Below are positions 16,640-24,979 of a stretch of DNA of 64,000 bases, one piece after another. How positions within the stretch are numbered: the first letter of the stretch is position 1; every line of letters starts with the position of its first letter. The notes below the pieces were generated by a model that saw only the letters and a program-made list of their open reading frames with translations, did not search any database and had not been told where the DNA came from. Made by a program: the position numbers and the translations under genes. Source of the stretch: Oscillospiraceae bacterium (GTDB lineage: Bacteria > Bacillota > Clostridia > Oscillospirales > Ruminococcaceae); NCBI GenBank assembly GCA_028720105.1, contig JAQYLI010000017.1, positions 62,001 through 126,000 on the forward strand, given 5' to 3'.

Positions 16640-17293
16640 ATGCGTTCGGTACTTATTATCGGTCTGGGAAGATTTGGAAAAACTCTTGCCATAAAGTTTT
16701 CGGAGATCGGAAACGACGTTATGGTGGTTGACAACAGCGAGGACAATATCCGTGAGTTTATGCAGTATTCGGTAAATGCGAAGATCGCAGACTGCACCAA
16801 AAGAGAGGCTCTAGAAAGCCTTGGAGTCAGAAATTTCGATATCTGCTTTGTGTGCATAGGAAGCAATTTCCAGGCAAGCCTTGAAATAACCAGCCAGCTC
16901 AAGGAGCTGGGTGCAAAGAAGGTAGTGAGCAAGGCAAGCACCGATATCCACGCAAAATTCCTTGGCAGAAACGGCGCGGACGAGGTGGTATATCCCGAGA
17001 AGGACAGAGCCGAGAAGCTTGCCGTGCAGTACAGCCTTTCAAACATCTTCGACTATACGGAGATATCCGAGGACACGGGCATTTACGAGATACCCATTCT
17101 TGACTCCTGGGACGGTCACAGCATCATAGAGCTGAATATCCGCAACAAGTACAAGATAAACATTCTTGCCATCAAAAAAGGGGACGAGGTCATTACCCTC
17201 CCTGCAGCGGACTATGTTTTCGACCACGGCGACCACGTTCTTGTTCTGGGAAAGCAGCGGGATATGGAAAAGCTGCTGAGCAGGATAAAATAA
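16640..17293 (+). CDS. ktrA: Potassium uptake regulatory subunit KtrA (RCK)
   Basis: A 217-residue cytosolic regulator that forms an octameric ring under KtrB and gates it in response to nucleotides and, in many Firmicutes, c-di-AMP. The N-terminal RCK/Rossmann domain has MRSVLIIGLGRFGKTLA (GxGxxG), followed by VVDNSEDN and ADCTKREAL. The C-terminal RCK_C domain ends in HGDHVLVLGKQRDMEKLLSRIK. ATG 16640 is preferred because it is immediately followed by the Rossmann strand, with GAAAGG upstream; in-frame codons up to 16610 overlap ktrB. It forms an operon with ktrB, closed by the terminator 17313-17346. Confidence 0.93.
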   Translation: MRSVLIIGLGRFGKTLAIKFSEIGNDVMVVDNSEDNIREFMQYSVNAKIADCTKREALESLGVRNFDICFVCIGSNFQASLEITSQLKELGAKKVVSKASTDIHAKFLGRNGADEVVYPEKDRAEKLAVQYSLSNIFDYTEISEDTGIYEIPILDSWDGHSIIELNIRNKYKINILAIKKGDEVITLPAADYVFDHGDHVLVLGKQRDMEKLLSRIK

Positions 17294-17312
17294 TCAACAA
17301 AGATGATTTTTT

Positions 17313-17346
17313 AAGCGGAATCAGACTTACCCTGCTTCCGCTTTTA
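17313..17346. terminator. Bidirectional terminator between ktrA and the next gene
   Basis: AAGCGGAA (17313-17320) pairs with TTCCGCTT (17336-17343), with an extra CAG/CTG inside. TTTT follows on the plus strand and AAAAAATC precedes it, so the minus strand also gains a T-run. Confidence 0.75.
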
Positions 17347-17835
17347 TAATGTTATCCAAAGAACGGTATTCTCTTTCAAATTCAGCATATCCTCAAAGGT
17401 AAGGCTGTCAAAGCGCCTTGCATCAAAGCAAACATCGGAAAAATCCCGGCTGCAGTCGTAATGGATAAGAAATCCCACCGCGCCCAGCTCCCCGATGTTT
17501 TCACGGATAAAGACCGACCATCTCGCTATATTTTCAAGGATATTGACCGACTTGCGAAAGGGGCTTGTAAGCCACCCGGCGGTTCGTCCGTCGGCTTCGG
17601 CAGCCCGTCCCCTAAGCAGCAGCTTTACACATTCCCCATTTTCAGACGCCAAGGCTCTCATTTCACCAAAGCCGTCGGTCAGGCTCCCCTCACCGTAATA
17701 TGCGAGAACGGTATAGCCTTCAAGACCCTTTTCGGTGGGAATAAGCTCTGTACGGATATCGTCCCAGCCGCATTTTTCCCTTGTTACCCTGCAATCCTCG
17801 GCGGAACCGAATATAAGATAAAGCTGACTGCTCAT
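17344..17835 (-). CDS. Hypothetical protein
   Basis: A 163-residue soluble protein with no signal peptide or membrane span. ATG 17835 follows AGGAG by 9 bases; an in-frame codon at 17886 lies inside the terminator hairpin of the neighbouring gene, so it is rejected. Composition is ordinary and slightly acidic. It opens MSSQLYLIFGSAEDCRVTRE, has GYTVLAYYGEGSLTDGFGEM in the middle and FLIHYDCSRDFSDVCFDARR near the end. I do not recognise the family. It lies downstream of the XRE regulator on the same strand, but a terminator separates them, so it probably has its own promoter. Confidence 0.7.
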   Translation of the reverse strand: MSSQLYLIFGSAEDCRVTREKCGWDDIRTELIPTEKGLEGYTVLAYYGEGSLTDGFGEMRALASENGECVKLLLRGRAAEADGRTAGWLTSPFRKSVNILENIARWSVFIRENIGELGAVGFLIHYDCSRDFSDVCFDARRFDSLTFEDMLNLKENTVLWITL

Positions 17836-17864
17836 AATACATTTCTCCTCATCTAAATTCAAAA

Positions 17865-17900
17865 CGCCGCTTTTGACAAATCCCAAAAGCGGCGTAAAAT
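17865..17900 (-). terminator. Terminator of the XRE regulator gene
   Basis: CGCCGCTTTT (17865-17874) and AAAAGCGGCG (17885-17894) pair perfectly around a 10-base loop, with T-rich sequence beyond on the minus strand. Confidence 0.8.
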
Positions 17901-17918
17901 TTTCTATGCGTAATAAGC

Positions 17919-18575
17919 TTATTCCTCGGCGGAGTTCATTGCCGCGCTTACGCAGTCCTCGCAGGACTTTATCTGATTTAACAGAGATGAAGCGTATTCG
18001 GGGTGATCCTCGGAAATGGAGTTGGTAGTGATCTGAACGTTCTGCATTGCGCCGTTTTTGGCGGCATTTTCCGCTTGAGCCTTTTTAAGCTCCATTGCGG
18101 CTAAGGTAAATCCGTCCGCACCCGGGGAGTCCACCGTAAAGAAACGGCGGTCATTCTTGGGATTTGCGGAATAAATGACCCTGAAAATGCGGTAGACCGC
18201 AAGGCTCAGATATCCTCTGACGCTCTTTTCCAGAGCGGCGTCCTCAAGAGAATTGAGAAGGGAGAAAATAAGCTTTCCCGAATTAACAAGCATTTTCTGA
18301 GGCGCGGTAAGCTTGTCCTGACCGCTCTCGGGGGCATTATGGGGGGCGCTGTCCGCCTTGCCCATCGGCTCGGCGCAGCGTCCGAGAAGATAATCGCAGG
18401 AAACATTATAATAATCCGCTGTTTTTACAAGAAATTCCAGTCCGCATTCTCTTATGCCCTTTTCATAATGGGACAAGAGCGCCTGGGATACTCCGAGATC
18501 GGCGGCAGCCTGCTTCTGGCTTATATTTCGCTCCTTGCGAAGCAGAGTAATTATACGGGGGAAATCCGTATTCAC
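17919..18575 (-). CDS. XRE-family transcriptional regulator
   Basis: A 218-residue DNA-binding protein with an N-terminal helix-turn-helix (FPRIITLLRKERNISQKQAA, then DLGVSQALLSHYEKGIRECG), followed by a region of unknown function. After the HTH come TADYYNVSCDYLLGRC, a Pro/Ser linker, and a helical part ending with a cysteine pair (CEDCVSAAMNSAEE). The GTG at 18575 is chosen because GGAGGTGC lies 7 bases upstream; the longer frame to 18656 would start inside its own promoter. The promoter (18636-18664) contains the short dyad TACATAATGTA, a possible autoregulatory operator. The target genes are unknown. Confidence 0.85.
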   Translation of the reverse strand: MNTDFPRIITLLRKERNISQKQAAADLGVSQALLSHYEKGIRECGLEFLVKTADYYNVSCDYLLGRCAEPMGKADSAPHNAPESGQDKLTAPQKMLVNSGKLIFSLLNSLEDAALEKSVRGYLSLAVYRIFRVIYSANPKNDRRFFTVDSPGADGFTLAAMELKKAQAENAAKNGAMQNVQITTNSISEDHPEYASSLLNQIKSCEDCVSAAMNSAEE

Positions 18576-18635
18576 AAAAGCACCTCCGACCAAAAAAGTA
18601 AACCACAACGGGAAAAATAACTCTACATAATGTAA

Positions 18636-18664
18636 ATTATATAACATAACGTACAATTTGTAAA
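18636..18664 (-). promoter_or_regulatory. Sigma-A promoter of the XRE regulator
   Basis: TTTACA (18659-18664), 17-base spacer, TATAAT (18636-18641) on the minus strand. The dyad TACATAATGTA just downstream (18624-18634) could bind the regulator. The rest of the gap 18665-18831 shows no gene. Confidence 0.6.
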
Positions 18665-18831
18665 GGGCTATTTCGGCAAAAGGTCATAGAAAAATGTAAC
18701 TTTTTTATGAACGAAGCAGATTTCGGCATTTTAATTCCCTTTTATTTCATATTTTTCCACAATTACAAAAGAACCGACACGATATAGTTTTTTAAAAGTA
18801 TCAATATATCTATAGGCGGGGAATAATTTAA

Positions 18832-18855
18832 AACGCCCAAATCAAGCAAGAGCGT
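18832..18855 (-). terminator. Weak terminator candidate after rodA
   Basis: On the minus strand ACGCTC and GGGCGT form a 6-bp stem followed by TTTTAAATT, immediately after the rodA stop codon. Confidence 0.4.
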
Positions 18856-18860
18856 CCCCG

Positions 18861-20000
18861 TTAGCTGCCATCATAAAACACCTTGTATTTTTTCTCCGAA
18901 TGGGAATATGCGCTCATAACAAAACCCAAACCGATGTACATCGACAGGGTGGAGGTGCCGCCCTGGCTGAGAAACGGGAGGGGCACGCCGATAACGGGCA
19001 TTGCGCCGAAAACCATTCCCAGATTAAGTATGCAGTGTATGCATATCATTGAGTAAACGCCCACGCAGAGATATTTTCCCGTGTCGTCCTTGGCAATTCG
19101 GGAATCTGCCATAATTTTAAGGCAGATGTAGGTGAGAATGGCGACCACCGCCATACAGCCCACAAAGCCTAAGGTCTGACCAATGTAGGTGAATATGAAA
19201 TCGTTGGCTGCCTCGGGAACTTTGACGTATTCGCCGCCGAAAAGTCCCTTGCCGAAAAGCTGACCCGAGCCGAGAGCGGTTTTGCTCACCCTCTGATGAT
19301 AGCCAATTCCCAGAGGGTCAAGCTCCTCGTCGAAAAGCACAAGAAAGCGTGTTTTCTGAAAGGGCTTCATAACCCTTGTCCATACAAAATATAACGCAAG
19401 GGGCAGAGCGGCGGCGCAGGGAAGGATATATTTCCAGGATATCCCTGCGGAAAACATCATTATAACGAATATCATAAGAAAAACGCTGGCTGTTCCGTCG
19501 TCGCCCTGGAGTATTACGATAACGGTGGGAATGGCGGCGTGGGCGCAGAGCAGAAGCACGTTTGATATCTTGTTTATCCTGTCGCCCACCTTTGACAGAT
19601 GAAGTGCGAAGGTGGTCACAAAGGTTATTTTGAGAAGCTCCGAGGGCTGCAGGGTCATAAAGCCCAAATCGATCCACGCCCTGTCGCCGTAGACCTCTAT
19701 TCCGAGCTTTGTGAACACAAGAAGGGAGAGGATTATGGACAGGGGCGCGTACAGCACCCACAGCTTGATTATCTTGTTGTAGTCCATTGCCGAAAGCATA
19801 AGGGCAATTACCCAGCCTGCAATGACAGCTATTGCCTGAGTCTTGTAAAGGCTTGAATTTACTTCAATGGTGGCGGCGCCGTTTACTACCATAGAATAAA
19901 GCAGTATAACGCTGAAAACCGACAGCGCCGCAGCCGCAAGAAAAAGCATTTTATCAAGCCTGCGGAAATACTGCCCGATATATCCGAGAAGCGCTTTCAT
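18861..20000 (-). CDS. rodA: FtsW/RodA/SpoVE-family peptidoglycan polymerase, RodA-like
   Basis: A SEDS glycosyltransferase of about 379 residues with roughly ten membrane spans. With a class B PBP it polymerises lipid II for cell-wall growth. SEDS motifs: GDRAWIDLGFMTLQPSELLKI (residues about 105-125), QGDDGTASVFL, and the C-terminal GVPLPFLSQGGTS signature. It resembles RodA more than FtsW because of the short N-terminus and the AWI..F-LQPSE form. ATG 20000 or an in-frame GTG at 20015 could be the start; GGGAG is 14 and about 1 base away respectively, so neither is ideal. It is monocistronic with its own promoter (20044-20073). The partner PBP and mreBCD are not in this window. Confidence 0.9.
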   Translation of the reverse strand: MKALLGYIGQYFRRLDKMLFLAAAALSVFSVILLYSMVVNGAATIEVNSSLYKTQAIAVIAGWVIALMLSAMDYNKIIKLWVLYAPLSIILSLLVFTKLGIEVYGDRAWIDLGFMTLQPSELLKITFVTTFALHLSKVGDRINKISNVLLLCAHAAIPTVIVILQGDDGTASVFLMIFVIMMFSAGISWKYILPCAAALPLALYFVWTRVMKPFQKTRFLVLFDEELDPLGIGYHQRVSKTALGSGQLFGKGLFGGEYVKVPEAANDFIFTYIGQTLGFVGCMAVVAILTYICLKIMADSRIAKDDTGKYLCVGVYSMICIHCILNLGMVFGAMPVIGVPLPFLSQGGTSTLSMYIGLGFVMSAYSHSEKKYKVFYDGS

Positions 20001-20043
20001 ATTCTTTTCTATCACTCCCTTTTCGACATTATATTATGTTTAT

Positions 20044-20073
20044 ATTATAGCACATACCCCTGTTTTTTTTCAA
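20044..20073 (-). promoter_or_regulatory. Sigma-A promoter of rodA
   Basis: TTGAAA (20068-20073), 18-base spacer, TATAAT (20044-20049) with extended TG on the minus strand. Confidence 0.65.
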
Positions 20074-20111
20074 TAGTGAATTTTGTGTCAATTCACTTAC
20101 AAAAGAGTAAC

Positions 20112-20143
20112 AAAAAACGGGAGAAATTGCTCCCCCCGTTTTT
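20112..20143 (-). terminator. Terminator of the diguanylate cyclase gene
   Basis: AAACGGG and the C-rich CCCCGTTT arm pair around an A/T-rich loop. On the minus strand TTTTTTG follows. Confidence 0.7.
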
Positions 20144-20222
20144 ACAAGCATTATTCTTTGAATTTGTCTGTATACTCTTTTACAAATTTACAAAAGCTGC
20201 ATTGTCCCGTTACATAGCCTGC

Positions 20223-21485
20223 TCAGGTAACAAGCCTGTTTCTTCCCGACTCCTTGCCGTCATACAGCAGATGATCCGCGCGGTTGATGGTCTCGTCGGG
20301 AATTTCGCCATTTATCATCTCCGCCGCTCCGATGGTTATGGTGACGGGTATCCTTTTGCCCTCCCATACATACTCGGCACTGCGAACCATTTCCAGGATC
20401 TGTTCCAGAAATTTCTTTGACTCGTTCAGTCCCGAACCGGGCAGTATAATGAGAAATTCCTCGCCGCCCCATCTTGAAACAAAGCCCTTTTTCTTCTCTG
20501 TTTCTTCCTTTATCATAGCGGAAAGCTCTTTCAGCACCATATCTCCGCAGGCGTGACCGAAGCCGTCGTTAATGCTCTTGAAATGGTCGATATCCGCCAT
20601 TGCGGCAGTGTAGCCCTTATTCTGTTCAAGCAGCTTGTCTATTGCCTTGCGGCAGCTGCGTCTGTTCAGCAGAGTTGTGAGAGGATCTCTTTCCACCAGG
20701 TCACGGAGATTATATCTGAGGGTATCTGCGCTTCGGGCGATATCTCCCACCTCGTCGGTGAGGCTCAGAGTTTTAAGGGACAGATCTGCCGCAAAATCGC
20801 CGTTTGCAACATTCTCCATAAAGCTTTTTACTTCTAAAAGCGCTCCCACTATTTTTGATGAAAACTTGCTGAAAACCGCTAAGTTCACGGCAAGAACAGC
20901 TGCGCTTATTATAGTAAAGCAGGTTATTATCTTTCGCATATTGCTTCTTGCAGCGTCAAGGGGTCTGCCCGCAAAGACCATTCCCACAGTTTTTGCGGAG
21001 GTGTCCATAATGGGAATGTAGTAGCCTGCGTAATATCTGCCGTTTATTTTGACCCTGCTGTAATAATACTCGATGCCCTTGCCGAGGACGCTGTCGGTGA
21101 CCTTTTTTTCAGCGGAGGTACCTGTAATATAACTGCCGTCACTGCGCTTTACGGTGGTAAATACACGGGTGTCGCCCCAGAAAACAGTGAAATCCACATC
21201 ATCGCTGCAGGATATGGATGAGACAGTCGTCATAAAATCCATACGTGATATCATAGTGCCGCCCTTATAAAGCGAGCCGTTTTTCAGATAATATTCACCG
21301 TAAAATTCGGAATCAAGAAGAGAGTTTAACGAATGAGCGGCGTAATTGACCTCGTTTTTGATGCCTTCCTCGGTGGTAATGTATATCAATACCGCTCCCG
21401 CGGCGGTTATGCATACGCAGATAAGCACAGCGGTCAGCGCTGCCATTTTCAGAATTTTTGCGGTAAGACCACTCAGCTTTTTCAT
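20223..21485 (-). CDS. Membrane diguanylate cyclase with extracytoplasmic sensor
   Basis: A 420-residue c-di-GMP synthase. One membrane span lies at about 9-37, an extracellular Cache-like sensor at about 40-180 (FGRP-like MVFAGRPLDAARSN near its end), and a second span near 185-205. A HAMP-like linker is followed by a GGDEF domain (about 265-420) with DPLTTLLNRR, DIDHFKSINDGFGHACGD and the active site RWGGEEFL. No inhibitory RxxD I-site precedes GGEEF. ATG 21485 follows GAGGTGAAGC; the in-frame GTG at 21494 is part of that site. It is monocistronic with its own promoter and terminator. No EAL, HD-GYP or PilZ partner is seen here. Confidence 0.9.
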   Translation of the reverse strand: MKKLSGLTAKILKMAALTAVLICVCITAAGAVLIYITTEEGIKNEVNYAAHSLNSLLDSEFYGEYYLKNGSLYKGGTMISRMDFMTTVSSISCSDDVDFTVFWGDTRVFTTVKRSDGSYITGTSAEKKVTDSVLGKGIEYYYSRVKINGRYYAGYYIPIMDTSAKTVGMVFAGRPLDAARSNMRKIITCFTIISAAVLAVNLAVFSKFSSKIVGALLEVKSFMENVANGDFAADLSLKTLSLTDEVGDIARSADTLRYNLRDLVERDPLTTLLNRRSCRKAIDKLLEQNKGYTAAMADIDHFKSINDGFGHACGDMVLKELSAMIKEETEKKKGFVSRWGGEEFLIILPGSGLNESKKFLEQILEMVRSAEYVWEGKRIPVTITIGAAEMINGEIPDETINRADHLLYDGKESGRNRLVT

Positions 21486-21517
21486 TCGCTTCACCTCGAT
21501 GTTAATGCTTTTATACT

Positions 21518-21546
21518 ATTATACAACAAAAATCTACAATTGGCAA
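21518..21546 (-). promoter_or_regulatory. Sigma-A promoter of the diguanylate cyclase gene
   Basis: TTGCCA (21541-21546), 17-base spacer, TATAAT (21518-21523) on the minus strand. Confidence 0.7.
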
Positions 21547-21596
21547 GAGATTTTATAGTTTTTTAATAATTTAATTTCGTCATTTTACAGACAAAG

Positions 21597-22952
21597 CTAT
21601 ATTTTTATTTTACCGTTTGGTGTCATCGGAACTGATGACACAAATTCTATAGTTTTCGGTATCATATATCGGGGAAGCCTAAGGGAAAGGCTGTCCTTTA
21701 TTTCATCGGCGGACAGGTTTCTTCCCGCAACCACATAAGCTTTAATGCACCGCGCCTGACCGAAGCCGTCGGGCAGAAAGACGCAGGCGCAGTCTGATAT
21801 GCCGTTTATTTTCATTATTTCCGCTTCTATTTCCGAAAGCTCCACCCGAAAGCCCGAGTATTTCACAAAGCCGTTTTTTCGTCCTCTGAAATAAAGCTTT
21901 CCCTCACGAAATTCCCCCATATCTCCGGTATAATAGCCGTTGTCGCGGAAGCTGTCCGACTGTTCCGACGGGGCGATATATCCCCTTGCGGCGCTTATCC
22001 CCGAGATGAAAATCTCCCCGTCCCGAACCTCAACATTGCAGGCATTTGCCCCGTCTCCGATGGGGATATCACCGTCCGTGCAGTCTCTTGTCACCTCATA
22101 AGCCGTCACAAAGCAGCAGCACTCCGCAGGTCCGTAGGCGTTTATGAGCCGTATATCCCCGAAGCGGTCAAGGCATTTTTTGACGGTGTCGCGGGGCAGG
22201 ACTTCGCCGCAGCAGAGTATTGTTTCAAGAGAGGGAAAATTATCCCGTGAAAAGCTTTCAGAAAGCAGACAGAGCCGAAGAAATGTGGGTGTGCATACAA
22301 ATGAACCCGTGTCCTTTTCGGGGGGAGCGTCCGTTTCAATAAGGGTATGCCCCTGTGTCAGCGCGGGAAAAATATCCGCCACCGACAGGTCGAAGGAAAA
22401 AAGAGCGTGTCCCGTGTGGACAGCGCTTTTCAGAAACCTTTCGGCATAACCGCAGAAATTCATCAGGCTTTCCCGTCTTACGGGTATGCCCTTAGGCGCC
22501 CCCGTACTGCCCGAGGTGAATATTATGTATGCATTTTCGTCTTCCTCCGAAACGGGAGAAATATTTTCTTTCTCATAAAGCCTGCGAAGTTCACTGACGG
22601 ATATTTCGGGAACGTTCATATCCGCCGAAAGCCCCTCCTCCGTACAGATAACAAGTCCCGCTCCCGAAAGCTGCCCAATCCTTTTCACCCTCTCACGGGG
22701 AATGGATATATCGCAGGGAACAAAGCTGCGCCCCGATATAAGACAGGCGGTGATGCCAATAATAAAATCGGGAGATTTGTGACCGTAAATGAGAACGGGA
22801 GATGTATCTTCGGAAAGATATGCCGCAAGTCCTGCCGCCTTGTCCACAAGTTCATTGTATGTAATAAAGGAGTCGTTATATTCATATGCGGTGCGGTGAG
22901 GATATTTTTCTGCCGCAAGCAGGATACTTTCGGGAATGTCCTGATAGTTCAA
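21597..22952 (-). CDS. Stand-alone adenylation enzyme (AMP-binding; amino-acid or DltA-like)
   Basis: A 451-residue ANL-family enzyme that activates a carboxylate (probably an amino acid) as an acyl-AMP. Motifs: IIFTSGSTGAPKGIPV (P-loop, near 140), a NAYGPAEC core motif near 262, YYTGDMGEF near 335, RKNGFVKYSGFRVELSEIE hinge near 352, and a final PNGKIKI carrying the catalytic lysine. The order resembles DltA and NRPS A-domains, but no carrier protein, DltB or condensation domain is next to it. The start is TTG at 22952, preceded by the strong site GAAGGAGG; it overlaps the VanW stop (TTGA), so translation is coupled. The substrate cannot be told. Confidence 0.85.
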   Translation of the reverse strand: MNYQDIPESILLAAEKYPHRTAYEYNDSFITYNELVDKAAGLAAYLSEDTSPVLIYGHKSPDFIIGITACLISGRSFVPCDISIPRERVKRIGQLSGAGLVICTEEGLSADMNVPEISVSELRRLYEKENISPVSEEDENAYIIFTSGSTGAPKGIPVRRESLMNFCGYAERFLKSAVHTGHALFSFDLSVADIFPALTQGHTLIETDAPPEKDTGSFVCTPTFLRLCLLSESFSRDNFPSLETILCCGEVLPRDTVKKCLDRFGDIRLINAYGPAECCCFVTAYEVTRDCTDGDIPIGDGANACNVEVRDGEIFISGISAARGYIAPSEQSDSFRDNGYYTGDMGEFREGKLYFRGRKNGFVKYSGFRVELSEIEAEIMKINGISDCACVFLPDGFGQARCIKAYVVAGRNLSADEIKDSLSLRLPRYMIPKTIEFVSSVPMTPNGKIKI

Positions 22953-23788
22953 GCTTTTATTTCCTCCTTCGGGATAAGGCTGTGGTCGTACATCACCTTT
23001 GAATGGTTTGTGAGAATAAGCTCGGAGCGGAGAAGCTCACCGCTTTCACGGTCGAAAATGTCCCTGTAAACAAGGCTGCACCTGAAATAATCCTCTCCCT
23101 CTTTTGAAAAATGGTGCCCCTCCTCGCGGATAACATAGCGGTATTTCGGAGGAGTATTCCCTCTCAGCTCCCCGTAAAGCACTCCCCTATCCACCCACAC
23201 CAGAAGCTGAACAGGCTGGGACAGGGTATTTTTAAAGCGGTAGTCCACATTTTTATAAAAAACCGAGGTGCCCGTTCCGAAAGGCACTCTTCGGCGTTCG
23301 TCGGGAAAAAGGGCGTCGCTGTGATGGTGAAGCTCCGTTACCTCAAGAGGACTGTTCAGAATGAGCCAGTGAATAAGATTTGCAAGCTGGCAAAGTCCTC
23401 CTCCGCAGGCTCTTCCAAGCCTTCCGCGGGAAATGGTAAGCCCCTCAAGGTAGCCCTTTTTCGCGGTGGGCTTTCCCACAAGCCGCCAGAATGAAAAAAC
23501 CTCCCCGGGGCGGATAATTATGCCGTTGATTCTTTCGGCTGCTATTTTCAGATTTGTCTCCTTGTTGAGCTGAAGCTTTGTATCCACTCCTGCCAGCTTT
23601 CGGGCAATGACCGAGAAGTGTCCCTTTATTATAACGGGCATTTCTTCTGCGGTGCGTTTTTCTGCAAAGCGAGTTCCCCTCATAACGCTTATGATATCGC
23701 GGATATCGCGCAGAAGATATTCCTTTATAAGAGAGATATTATAGCATATTTTTCCCCGTTCGCAGAAAAGCTTTCGTCCCTCAGCCAA
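22949..23788 (-). CDS. VanW-family protein
   Basis: A 279-residue protein with the VanW domain. The hallmark FSFWRLVGKPTAKKGYLEG is at about 110-128, followed by GGGLCQLANLIHWL and a beta-rich C-terminus (DYRFKNTLSQPVQLLVWV). VanW was named from a glycopeptide-resistance cluster but has no assigned activity, and most copies, like this one, are unrelated to resistance. There is no G5 or peptidoglycan-binding domain and no clear signal peptide. The start appears to be TTG (23786-23788) after a G-rich site; this is uncertain. It is translationally coupled to the adenylation enzyme downstream. Confidence 0.82.
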   Translation of the reverse strand: MAEGRKLFCERGKICYNISLIKEYLLRDIRDIISVMRGTRFAEKRTAEEMPVIIKGHFSVIARKLAGVDTKLQLNKETNLKIAAERINGIIIRPGEVFSFWRLVGKPTAKKGYLEGLTISRGRLGRACGGGLCQLANLIHWLILNSPLEVTELHHHSDALFPDERRRVPFGTGTSVFYKNVDYRFKNTLSQPVQLLVWVDRGVLYGELRGNTPPKYRYVIREEGHHFSKEGEDYFRCSLVYRDIFDRESGELLRSELILTNHSKVMYDHSLIPKEEIKA

Positions 23789-23947
23789 TGCCGCCGCCCC
23801 CTTTTATATATTTCCATATTATCACAAAATCATATCATATTCAATTACACATCGGCTACAATTTGATTACATTTCATAAATATAAAAGAATTTATTCTTA
23901 CAAAGCGGCATATACTAACAAAGCTTATATAAAAGGAGACGTGAACA

Positions 23948-24829
23948 ATGCGGCTTTTGGCGTTTATATTATCCGTAATACTTCTTATAGGAGCATTTTT
24001 TATATCCTATACGCTTAAAATGAAAGCCGAGCCTACCTCGGCGGATATGGATATGGCAGAGTCCCCGCCTGCAGTTTCCCACTCTGCAGTTTCCCTGCCT
24101 GCGCTGATGTATCACAGCGTACTGAAAAACCCCTCAAGAACGGGAGAATATGTGATAACACCTTCCCTGCTTGAAAACGACCTTAAATATCTCCGTGACA
24201 AGGGCTATACCACCGTATCTCCCGAGGAGATACTTGCCTTTACGGACGAGGGAGAGCCGCTTCCGGAAAAGCCCGTTTTCATCACCTTTGATGACGGCCA
24301 TCTCAACAATATGACCTATGCTCTGCCTCTGCTTGAGGAATACGATATGAAAGCGGTGGTAAACATAACGGGGGCGTTTACGGTGCAGTCTGAAAAGGAA
24401 AACGACCCAAATCCTGCCTATGCATATCTGACAAGGGAGAATGCGGCGGAGCTTTCTTCGGGAGATGTATTTTCCGTGGGCTGCCACACCTATAATATGC
24501 ACAGTCTGAACGGCAGAAGAGGTGCGGCAAAAAACAATGGCGAAAGCAAAGATGAGTATCTGCGCGTCTTTGCGGAGGACACGGATAAATGGCTTGATAT
24601 CTTCGGAAACGGTCACACCGTTTATGCCTATCCCTATGGGGCAATGTCACGAGAGGGCTTTGACGTTTTAAAAGAAAGGGGCTTTCGGATAATCCTTACC
24701 TGCCGCGAAACGGGAAATCTTGTTTATTCTGACGGAAGTATGAAAGACGAGCTTGTCATTATTGACAGATATAACCGCACAGGACTTGTGCAGACTGACG
24801 AATTTATGAGCGCCTGCGGAATTAAATAA
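23948..24829 (+). CDS. Polysaccharide deacetylase, membrane-anchored
   Basis: A 293-residue carbohydrate esterase 4-type (NodB-fold) enzyme acting outside the cell, removing acetyl groups from peptidoglycan or another polysaccharide. Residues 3-22 form a signal anchor (LLAFILSVILLIGAFFISYT). The metal and catalytic motif VFITFDDGHLNN is at about 115-126, the second histidine motif is GCHTYNMHS near 178, and YAYPYG near 227 completes the site. Here H-S/T-x-x-H appears as H-T-Y-N-M-H, one residue longer than usual, which could affect metal binding. ATG 23948 follows AAGGAGACG. It stands alone and is divergent from the VanW gene. Confidence 0.88.
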   Translation: MRLLAFILSVILLIGAFFISYTLKMKAEPTSADMDMAESPPAVSHSAVSLPALMYHSVLKNPSRTGEYVITPSLLENDLKYLRDKGYTTVSPEEILAFTDEGEPLPEKPVFITFDDGHLNNMTYALPLLEEYDMKAVVNITGAFTVQSEKENDPNPAYAYLTRENAAELSSGDVFSVGCHTYNMHSLNGRRGAAKNNGESKDEYLRVFAEDTDKWLDIFGNGHTVYAYPYGAMSREGFDVLKERGFRIILTCRETGNLVYSDGSMKDELVIIDRYNRTGLVQTDEFMSACGIK

Positions 24830-24847
24830 TATTTAATAATTTTGATA

Positions 24848-24876
24848 TTGACAAAACACGATGCTTATGGTATTCT
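24848..24876 (+). promoter_or_regulatory. Promoter of the rubrerythrin gene
   Basis: TTGACA (24848-24853), 17-base spacer, TATTCT (24871-24876). A 6-bp dyad, TATACT-N5-AGTATA (24882-24898), covers the predicted start and could be an operator. Confidence 0.65.
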
Positions 24877-24979
24877 TATATTATACTAAACAAGTATATA
24901 ATATACCTTGCAAGTACAATTCAAAATCGGGTAAGTTACCCGGGCTTTGAAAATTTATAAAAAACGGAGGAATTTTATT

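Noticed and set aside
22949-23788. Vancomycin-resistance cluster
   Set aside because: VanW alone is not a resistance marker. VanH, VanA/B, VanX and VanR/S are all absent.
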